In this document: positions 6,430 to 9,869 of the stretch, piece after piece
How the letters are laid out: each line of letters starts with the position of its first letter
How positions within the stretch are numbered: position 1 is the first letter of the stretch
Assembly (NCBI GenBank): GCA_031408575.1
Contig: JANNWS010000157.1
Coordinates: 1 to 9,869, forward strand
Length of the DNA stretch: 9,869 nucleotides
From: Aliitabrizicola sp031408575
GTDB taxonomy: Bacteria; Pseudomonadota; Alphaproteobacteria; Rhodobacterales; Rhodobacteraceae
Reading direction: 5' to 3'
Translations under genes and position numbers: made by a program
Notes under the pieces: model-generated
Databases searched by the model: none
Told to the model about the DNA's origin: nothing
What the model saw: the letters and a program-made list of their open reading frames with translations, nothing else

Positions 6430-6959
6430 CTACCCCCAATCCTTATTCATCAGGGCGATCAGTTCCGCCCTGTCTTGCACCTCAAACCCACGCTTCGCGC
6501 CTTGATCGGCATCTTCCACCAGATACCAGAAGTATCGGGGCCGCAGGTTCCAGAACTCGGAAGGTGCTATCCCAAGGCTCTTGACCGCGACCTGAAACGC
6601 CGACTTTACGAAGCGGTCGCCTTTTTTGCCGGGGCATCCCCTTCGGCCACCGGCGCGCCGTCCATCAGAACCGCGACCAGCGCCTCAAGGGCGCGCACCG
6701 CCAGCACCTCACCATCTGCACCGGTCGCCTTCAGCTGGTCCATGATCTCGGTATGAACCTCGCGATCCGTCACCTTCAGCCCGGCGAACCGCAGCATCTC
6801 GGCAAAGCAGCGCGCGATCTTGAAGAACCGGGGCGCATTGCCCCAAGACAGGATCTCCGCCAGCGTGACTATATCCTCGATCCGCTCGCCGATCTCGAAC
6901 GCCCGCTCTTCCGGGATGCGGTAGGTTTCACCCCGGAACGAAAGAACGATGGCCGCCAT
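6430..6959 (-). CDS. Tail assembly chaperone, predicted -1 frameshift product (GT-like)
   Basis: The predicted fusion has 176 residues: 113 from the zero frame through the AAA AAG lysines, then 63 from the -1 frame beginning GDRFVKSAFQVAVKSLGIAP and ending MNKDWG at TAG 6432-6430. The added part is clearly protein-like: SEFWNLRPRYFWYLVEDAD followed by a charged helix. Its 'lGi.PsEFW.Lrp' pattern recalls the small C-terminal chaperone domain (Phage_TAC type, as in RcGTA rcc01693), which is a separate gene in some elements. Between the heptamer and codon 35 of this extension I find no ATG, GTG or TTG in frame, so an independent start is unlikely. In lambda, GT binds both the tape measure and the tube subunit. 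By analogy the minor product here would link the two, with G-like protein in excess. The tape measure start follows after 6 bases. Confidence 0.78.
6587..6620 (-). promoter_or_regulatory. Possible stimulatory stem-loop 3' of the slippery site
   Basis: Immediately after the heptamer, GCGACC (6620-6615) is perfectly complementary to GGTCGC (6592-6587). An alternative register pairs GACCGC (6618-6613) with GCGGTC (6588-6583). Either gives a 6-bp GC-rich stem with a loop of about 22-24 bases. Such structures often follow -1 sites, although the usual spacer is several bases longer. The pairing is seen; the function is inferred. Confidence 0.4.
6606..6959 (-). CDS. Tail assembly chaperone, zero-frame product (G-like)
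   Basis: This encodes 117 residues when read without frameshifting. The start was set at ATG 6959, which overlaps the tail tube stop as TGATG. A longer in-frame reading from 6998 would overlap the tail tube gene by 40 bases and has no support. There is no Shine-Dalgarno at 6959, so translation should depend on coupling. The protein begins with a beta hairpin (MAAIVLSFRGETYRIPEE), then a mostly helical body (AFEIGERIEDIVTLAEILSW, then FKIARCFAEMLRFAGL), and a low-complexity tail with APAKKATAS. Position between tail tube and tape measure is the classic place for the lambda G / RcGTA gp10-type chaperone that coats the tape measure before tube polymerisation. The A AAA AAG site near the 3' end supports this. 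Sequence similarity alone is weaker than the context. Confidence 0.8.
   Translation of the reverse strand: MAAIVLSFRGETYRIPEERAFEIGERIEDIVTLAEILSWGNAPRFFKIARCFAEMLRFAGLKVTDREVHTEIMDQLKATGADGEVLAVRALEALVAVLMDGAPVAEGDAPAKKATAS
6621..6627 (-). promoter_or_regulatory. A AAA AAG slippery heptamer for -1 frameshifting
   Basis: Minus-strand reading at this point is GC A AAA AAG G. In the zero frame the codons are GCA AAA AAG, exactly the X XXY YYZ phase required for tandem -1 slippage. Both slipped tRNAs re-pair with Lys codons. A purine-rich AAGGGG lies about 10 bases upstream (ending at 6638), a distance at which SD-like elements stimulate -1 shifting in dnaX. Whether it acts here is inference. 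Confidence 0.8.
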
Positions 6960-7357
6960 CAGTTGAACGTCCAGGTACCGGAGCTGGTGAAGCTGCACTT
7001 GAAGTCGGTCGCATCGTCATGCGGGTTGCCTTCCTCATAGGACGACATGAAGAAGCTGCCGCCGATGGTGTCCTTCGCCGCCAGCGCGTCCGCGAAGATG
7101 AACGTCATGTCGGTCAGCAACTGCGTGGCGGTCGGATCGAACGCGATATCGCGCAGCACCGGGTCTTTGTAGATACCCTCGACGTCGAAGCTCAGGACGC
7201 GGCTCGCCGCAGCGGCCAGCAGTTCCTGCAGGCCCAGCGAATCCTTGTCGGTCACGTCGATGGGCGTGTTGTCCATCTTGATGTTCATCACGCGCACACC
7301 GCCGATATCGACAGCATTCTTGCGCACCTTTGCCAGACGGCCAGCTGCTTTCGCCAT
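6959..7357 (-). CDS. Major tail (tube) protein, TP901-1 family
   Basis: This encodes 132 residues. Features typical of TP901-1-type major tail proteins are visible: a basic N-terminus, then VMNIKMDNTPIDVTDKDS ('...ts.~~iDvTdkds'), GLQELLAAAASRVLSFDVEG (in place of 'w.e.l.g...~s~~vs~~G'), and a C-terminal beta segment GGSFFMSSYEEGNPHDDATD followed by FKCSFTSSGTWTFN ('f...l.ssG.~~~~'). Subunits stack as hexameric rings to form the non-contractile tail tube around the tape measure. The family includes RcGTA gp9. The gene starts at ATG 7357 behind a strong AAGGAG and ends with TGATG, overlapping the next start by one base. Length is normal for the family and no immunoglobulin-like extension is present. 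Confidence 0.88.
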   Translation of the reverse strand: MAKAAGRLAKVRKNAVDIGGVRVMNIKMDNTPIDVTDKDSLGLQELLAAAASRVLSFDVEGIYKDPVLRDIAFDPTATQLLTDMTFIFADALAAKDTIGGSFFMSSYEEGNPHDDATDFKCSFTSSGTWTFN

Positions 7358-7363
7358 AGCGTT

Positions 7364-7369
7364 CTCCTT
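7364..7369 (-). promoter_or_regulatory. Strong ribosome binding site of the tail tube gene
   Basis: AAGGAG on the minus strand sits 6 bases before ATG 7357. It is among the best sites in the window, fitting the need for many copies of the tail tube subunit. Confidence 0.65.
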
Positions 7370-7375
7370 GCGGTA

Positions 7376-7771
7376 TTAGATGGTTTCGACCAGTCCGCGA
7401 TACTCGCAGATGCCGTGGAACGACCCGTCCGACTGGCGGGTCACGTCGCTTGTCTGCCGGTCGATCAGGATCAGGGTCTGGCCCGTGATGGTGATCGACC
7501 CGCGGTGCAGCCTGGCATACATCTGCCCCTGCATGTCCTTCGCTTCCCTCATGCCGGATGACCGGCTGCGGGTGTGGATGCGGGCCGTAAAGTCGAACCC
7601 GGTTTCGCGCGCCGTGTCGAACGCGCCCAGAACGATGGCACCGATCTCGACGTAGGGATAATCCGCGCTTGCCCCCGTGTCCGCCAATTGCGGGGCCGAG
7701 TCGTAGACCCGCAGTCCGATCCCGGTGAGGGCGTCGAACAGGCCCTTCTGAATTGCGAACTCGGCAGACAC
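7376..7771 (-). CDS. DUF3168 tail terminator/completion-type protein
   Basis: This encodes 131 residues. It begins MSAEFAIQKGLFDALTG, matching the DUF3168 start ('...aLq.ai...L.a'), then IGLRVYDSAPQLADTG and the conserved strand DYPYVEIGAIVLGAFDT ('...PYv.iG...'). Next come FDFTARIHTRSRSSGMREAK, where the 'h.ws...G..ea' helix follows, and QMYARLHRG. DUF3168 proteins include RcGTA gp8 and other tail-terminator-like proteins that cap the tail tube and join it to the neck. Position supports this: it lies directly before the major tail protein. The start GTG 7771 is four bases after the previous TAG and lacks a clear ribosome site, so coupling is likely. A well-spaced ribosome site for the next gene follows in the 18-base gap. 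Confidence 0.85.
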   Translation of the reverse strand: MSAEFAIQKGLFDALTGIGLRVYDSAPQLADTGASADYPYVEIGAIVLGAFDTARETGFDFTARIHTRSRSSGMREAKDMQGQMYARLHRGSITITGQTLILIDRQTSDVTRQSDGSFHGICEYRGLVETI

Positions 7772-7775
7772 GGCG

Positions 7776-8126
7776 CTACTGCAGGAATGTCGCGACCAAG
7801 CCGGTCCCGCCGGTGATCGTCACGTTTCCGGCAAGATATTCCGCAACACTGTCAAGCCGGATTTCCCGGCGCTGGCCTGCGGGGATGCTGCCAACCGCAA
7901 GGCCCGCTGACAGGTTGATGAAGCCGACGCGGTTGACCGGCAACGCGGCGGGCGCCAGGCTGCCGACAATCACCGGCGACAGCGCGCCGGCTGTCGGGTT
8001 GCGCAGCGACAGGATGCTGCCCGGCTTGCCCGGATCGTAGGCCAGTGTGTCCGATGCCGTCATGGTCGTTTCCACGGCCGTGCGGACGCCCGCGACCGAC
8101 ATGTCGGTCGGCGTGATGGCTACCAT
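7776..8126 (-). CDS. Hypothetical beta-rich phage neck-region protein
   Basis: This encodes 116 residues. The composition is Ala/Gly/Thr/Val-rich with short alternating segments: MVAITPTDMSVAGVRTAVE, TASDTLAYDPGKPGSILSLR, a run of hydrophobic strands, and a C-terminal NVTITGGTGLVATFLQ. There are no cysteines, no signal peptide and no obvious membrane helix. This suggests a compact beta-sandwich such as an Ig-like, decoration or head-tail accessory protein. I have seen similar uncharacterised proteins (pattern 'ltaSDtl.y.pgk...l.lrN.tagal.p') beside gp10 and DUF3168 genes, but know no proven function. It starts at ATG 8126 after a strong AAGGAG and ends at TAG, four bases before the next gene's GTG. 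The alternative is a virion surface decoration protein. The coding call is solid; the role is not. Confidence 0.78.
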   Translation of the reverse strand: MVAITPTDMSVAGVRTAVETTMTASDTLAYDPGKPGSILSLRNPTAGALSPVIVGSLAPAALPVNRVGFINLSAGLAVGSIPAGQRREIRLDSVAEYLAGNVTITGGTGLVATFLQ

Positions 8127-8134
8127 GTCATGCT

Positions 8135-8140
8135 CTCCTT
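8135..8140 (-). promoter_or_regulatory. Shine-Dalgarno overlapping the previous stop codon
   Basis: AAGGAG on the minus strand lies 8 bases ahead of ATG 8126. It overlaps the TAA stop of the gp10-like gene (TAAGGAG), so terminating ribosomes are well placed to reinitiate. A nearer ATG at 8131 is in another frame and reads only three codons before TAG. Confidence 0.6.
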
Positions 8141-8540
8141 ATTTGCGCAGCCGCTTCAGGCGCGCTGTGAGTTTCCTGCCGAATGCCTCGAGGTAGATGC
8201 GCTCAAGGTCCATCTCCATCGCCTTGGCCGCACGCAGGAAGAACGCATGTTCCACCCCGTCCGGCCCGTCGCCGTATTCCAGGAAGCGCCAATAGTACGC
8301 GGATCGGTCAACCTCCACCTGCGCCTCGACCGTGGTCTTGCTGCCCTTCTTGCGCGAATATCCGATGGCCGCTGCCAGATTGCCCCGATCCCTTGGCGCG
8401 ATGGCGGCGGCTTCTTTGGCCAGTTGCTTCGCCATGTCGGTGATGGTCACACGCAAAAGGTTCTTCGCCTCACGCGGCGTGATAGTGAACAAAATCTCGT
8501 TCACATCGGCGATGCCGGTGATCGTGACCTTCGTCTTCAC
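8139..8540 (-). CDS. HK97 gp10-like neck/tail completion protein
   Basis: This encodes 133 residues. It shows the HK97-gp10_like arrangement: a long helix including MAKQLAKEAAAIAPRDRGNL at about residues 36-55, where 'aP..tG.L' is the family core, then basic strands (YSRKKGSKTTVEAQVEVD). After that comes SAYYWRFLEYGDGPDG, matching the conserved 'ayYa.fvEyGt' segment, and VEHAFFLRAAKAM, corresponding to 'paf.RpAl'. A basic C-terminal tail (RKLTARLKRLRK) follows. Proteins of this family sit at the head-tail junction, next to or acting as the tail completion protein. The start is GTG 8540, overlapping the preceding stop by 4 bases (GTGA), with only a weak upstream purine-rich stretch. The gene ends at TAA 8141-8139, which is itself part of the TAAGGAG ribosome site of the next gene. 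Confidence 0.83.
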   Translation of the reverse strand: MKTKVTITGIADVNEILFTITPREAKNLLRVTITDMAKQLAKEAAAIAPRDRGNLAAAIGYSRKKGSKTTVEAQVEVDRSAYYWRFLEYGDGPDGVEHAFFLRAAKAMEMDLERIYLEAFGRKLTARLKRLRK

Positions 8541-8869
8541 TCCGCCACCCCGCGCTCGGCCTCGATCACCAGGCGCAACTGCCGCCCGCCCATCCGACGC
8601 AAGCCGCGAATGTTATAGACCTCACCGTTCCACAGGATGCGGCACGTCTCCGACAGATCATCGCGGTTCCAGATCGTGAACAGGATCGTCATCGTGGCGT
8701 TGACCCGCCCCTCATCCAGCCCCTCGCGCGCCGCCTTGGCAAAGACCTCGGCCCAGACCACCGCGTCCCGCTCGACATTGGCCCAGCCCCGCACCACCCC
8801 GCCGCCGCCGTCCGGGCTTTCCGTCCGCCGCTGCAGCGTGATCCGCTGATCCATGCGGCCGATGGTCAC
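8537..8869 (-). CDS. Head closure / head-tail joining protein
   Basis: This encodes 110 residues. It begins MTIGRMDQRITLQRRTESPD, the hallmark N-terminus of the Phage_H_T_join family (SPP1 gp16-like, 'aGrl..ritiQ'). Next come GWANVERDAVVWAEV (the conserved W and 'vWAev' strand), then TMTILFTIWNRDDLSETCRI and a C-terminal RQLRLVIEAERG strand. Family proteins form the stopper ring between connector and tail and hold DNA in the filled head. The start is GTG 8869, because the family motif begins ahead of the later in-frame ATG at 8854, which would remove 'TIGR'. The GTG overlaps the upstream stop as GTGA. No strong Shine-Dalgarno is visible, so translation probably depends on coupling. The 3' end also overlaps the next start as GTGA. 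Confidence 0.87.
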   Translation of the reverse strand: MTIGRMDQRITLQRRTESPDGGGGVVRGWANVERDAVVWAEVFAKAAREGLDEGRVNATMTILFTIWNRDDLSETCRILWNGEVYNIRGLRRMGGRQLRLVIEAERGVAE

Positions 8870-9432
8870 CCCGACACCCAGCCCAGCCGGTGAATGCCCA
8901 CAAGATGCTCGATCGACATCGGCATGACGGTCGCTGTCATTCCTGTCACCACCGATTGCCGATTCTCATAAAGATGGCCGATGGTCAGCAGGATCGCCGC
9001 GCGCAACGCTTCGGGGATCGGCGCATAGCCGACCGTGAAGGTGATCGTGATCGCGTCGTCGCGGGTGCTGGTGTTCGGCCACTGCTTGTTGGACTTGGGG
9101 CGCACAACCGTGCTGTCCGGGTCGGAAAACACATAGAAGTCGGACAGAACCGCAACCTGCGCCGCGTCGTTTAGATCGTAGTATCCGATGCCGGTCACCG
9201 CAATGACCGGGTTCTTCGGCAGCACCACGTCGCCCGACAGGGCAGCGTAGGACGCGGCCCATGTTTCCTGCGCCAGCACCCGGCCCGCCATCTCGCCGAT
9301 CAGATCGCAGGCACTGCCCAGCAACCCCTCGATCAGCGGGTCTTCATCGGTGCCGGTGACGCGCAGATGGTCACGGGCTTCCGACAAGGAAACCGGGCGC
9401 GCGGTCGCAGCGACAGTGCGGCGCAGCAGCAT
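8866..9432 (-). CDS. gp6-like head-tail connector (phiE125 gp8 type)
   Basis: This encodes 188 residues. The N-terminal part has the signature of connector proteins that form the ring below the portal: PVSLSEARDHLRV at residues 13-25, then TDEDPLIEGLLGSACDLIGE, a helix that packs in the ring. A central beta-rich part follows (VVLPKNPVIAVTGIGYYD), then ITITFTVGYA and IPEALRAAILLTIGHLYENR, the conserved C-terminal helix that often ends in 'lYenRe'. Length and order match the phiE125 gp8 / Phage gp6-like connector families (known TIGR02215/PF05135-type proteins; recognised, not searched). The last 30 residues contain MTATVMPMSIEHLVGIHRLG, where family members often carry a short loop and an 'L..yR.~' ending. 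It starts at ATG 9432 in a TAATG overlap with the upstream gene and ends in a 4-base GTGA overlap with the next gene. Confidence 0.85.
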   Translation of the reverse strand: MLLRRTVAATARPVSLSEARDHLRVTGTDEDPLIEGLLGSACDLIGEMAGRVLAQETWAASYAALSGDVVLPKNPVIAVTGIGYYDLNDAAQVAVLSDFYVFSDPDSTVVRPKSNKQWPNTSTRDDAITITFTVGYAPIPEALRAAILLTIGHLYENRQSVVTGMTATVMPMSIEHLVGIHRLGWVSG

Positions 9433-9641
9433 TACTCGACCGCCGTTTCGGGTGCGGCTGCATCCACGGCCCGTTCCACAGGGCGGGAACGGCTGGGCTT
9501 GTAGGTGCCAAGAACTTCACATTGACCCGCAGCCAGCATATGCGGCACCTCGTTTTCAGGCACCTCGATCTCGTCACCAGGCGCAGAAGCACCGGCATTG
9601 CCAGACCGCGACACCAGCAGCTTTACTTTGATCATCTTCAC
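9432..9641 (-). CDS. Small phage protein between capsid and connector genes
   Basis: This encodes 69 residues. It begins with a basic, hydrophobic strand (MKMIKVKLLVSRSG), then an acidic segment with the pattern PGDEIEVPENE, then HMLAAGQCEVL. Its last 20 residues are rich in Pro, Ala, Arg and Glu and look flexible. Small proteins of this shape, with the core 'apGdeiev...ea..lia.G.ae', are common in this slot between the major capsid gene and the gp6-like connector; I believe some are catalogued as DUF7210. The function is unknown; a minor capsid-associated or decoration role is only positional inference. GTG 9641 was chosen for its good GGAGGT site; ATG 9635 is a two-residue-shorter alternative. 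The stop overlaps the next start as TAATG, implying translational coupling. Confidence 0.75.
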   Translation of the reverse strand: MKMIKVKLLVSRSGNAGASAPGDEIEVPENEVPHMLAAGQCEVLGTYKPSRSRPVERAVDAAAPETAVE

Positions 9642-9647
9642 AGCATT

Positions 9648-9653
9648 ACCTCC
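9648..9653 (-). promoter_or_regulatory. Ribosome binding site that favours a GTG start
   Basis: GGAGGT on the minus strand ends 6 bases before GTG 9641 and 12 bases before the in-frame ATG at 9635. The spacing favours the GTG. Another ATG at 9646 is out of frame and meets TGA after two codons. Confidence 0.65.
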
Positions 9654-9668
9654 ATCGGCTCACAGAGA

Positions 9669-9686
9669 CGGCGGGTTGCCCCGCCG
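9669..9686 (-). other. Stem-loop downstream of the capsid gene
   Basis: On the minus strand, CGGCGGG and CCCGCCG form a perfect 7-bp stem closed by a GCAA tetraloop (GNRA type). It lies in the 62-base gap between the capsid stop (9704) and the next start (9641). No T-run follows, so it is not a standard intrinsic terminator. A hairpin here could slow transcription or protect the 3' end of the abundant capsid message. That role is inference. Confidence 0.55.
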
Positions 9687-9703
9687 CCCTTCGTCAACCG
9701 ATA

Positions 9704-9869
9704 TCAGAGGTTGCGCAGGTACTTGACTGCAGCCGTGTCGGCCAGTTCGCCGTCCAGACGGATGTATCCGGCGATGCCGAAGCCCGGCCAGAAGTCCTTG
9801 TCCTGAATCGCACCGATGATTGGCGCGCCCACTTTGCGGACAAAGTATTTGCCGAAGTCGCCAAACAGC
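9704..9869 (-). CDS. HK97-type major capsid protein, C-terminal fragment
   Basis: This is the last 55 codons of a minus-strand gene that enters from the right edge and ends at TGA 9706-9704. The fragment reads LFGDFGKYFVRKVG, then APIIGAIQDKDFWPGFGIAG, and ends DTAAVKYLRNL. This is the typical C-terminal segment of HK97-fold major capsid proteins of the Phage_capsid family, especially those of alphaproteobacterial prophages. It would form part of the A-domain/P-domain end of the shell subunit. The start, any N-terminal scaffolding (delta) domain, and the prohead protease and portal expected upstream all lie outside the window. The assignment comes from recognising the family and from the position immediately before head-tail connector genes. 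The protein is truncated by the window edge only; the visible part is intact. Confidence 0.88.
   Translation of the reverse strand, partial: LFGDFGKYFVRKVGAPIIGAIQDKDFWPGFGIAGYIRLDGELADTAAVKYLRNL

Noticed and set aside
6960..6998. Upstream start at 6998 for the tail assembly chaperone
   Set aside because: It would overlap the tail tube gene by 40 bases and add an unlikely leader. The TGATG junction at 6959 gives a clean, coupled start.
8123..8131. Out-of-frame ATG at 8131 close to the ribosome site
   Set aside because: It reads only three codons before TAG. It is more likely incidental than a leader peptide, as ATG 8126 has suitable spacing.
9669..9686. Hairpin after the capsid gene considered as an intrinsic terminator
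   Set aside because: No T-run follows the stem on the coding strand, so it is listed as a stem-loop only.

Overview
The window is a stretch of a tailed-phage structural operon, from a prophage or a free phage. Every convincing gene is on the minus strand, so the biological order runs from right (9869) to left (1). It is GC-rich with tightly packed, overlapping genes. The protein families are those common in prophages of Alphaproteobacteria, most likely Rhodobacterales (Rhodobacter/Paracoccus/Roseobacter relatives). That host call rests on remembered family resemblance, not on a search. The layout is that of a siphovirus: long non-contractile tail, HK97-type head, TP901-1-type tail tube.

Right part (9869 to about 7376), head completion and neck: the C-terminal end of the HK97-fold major capsid protein, a stem-loop, a small hypothetical protein, a gp6-like head-tail connector, a head-closure (head-tail joining) protein, an HK97 gp10-like protein, a small beta-rich hypothetical protein, and a DUF3168 tail-terminator-type protein. 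Several junctions are GTGA or TAATG overlaps, and four genes start with GTG.

Middle (7357 to 4465), tail tube and length control: the TP901-1-family major tail protein, a tail assembly chaperone, and a 652-residue tape measure protein. The chaperone gene carries an A AAA AAG heptamer in the exact reading phase for programmed -1 frameshifting. The -1 frame then stays open for 63 codons and has no plausible start of its own. This predicts a G/GT-type pair of 117 and 176 residues.

Left part (4468 to 279), tail tip and receptor recognition: a distal-tail-like protein with a galactose-binding-like N-terminal half, a fibre-like receptor-binding protein, a 634-residue tip/hub protein, a second small fibre-like protein, and a 63-residue protein. 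The tip/hub protein begins with a four-cysteine CX8C-X9-CX6C pattern recalling the iron-sulfur domain of lambda gpL. An intrinsic terminator follows at 232-254. It lies only 20 bases before the next minus-strand gene, a one-TM coiled-coil-like protein that starts at 211 and runs off the left edge, possibly the start of the lysis module.

No tRNA, CRISPR array, insertion sequence, integrase or attachment site was seen. The longest stretches without a gene are about 60-70 bases (212-278 and 9642-9703), so no region over 300 bases lacks a gene. The content is recognisable phage morphogenesis, not a wholly new system. The best points to follow up are the frameshift site, the cysteine cluster and the terminator in the leader of the leftmost gene.
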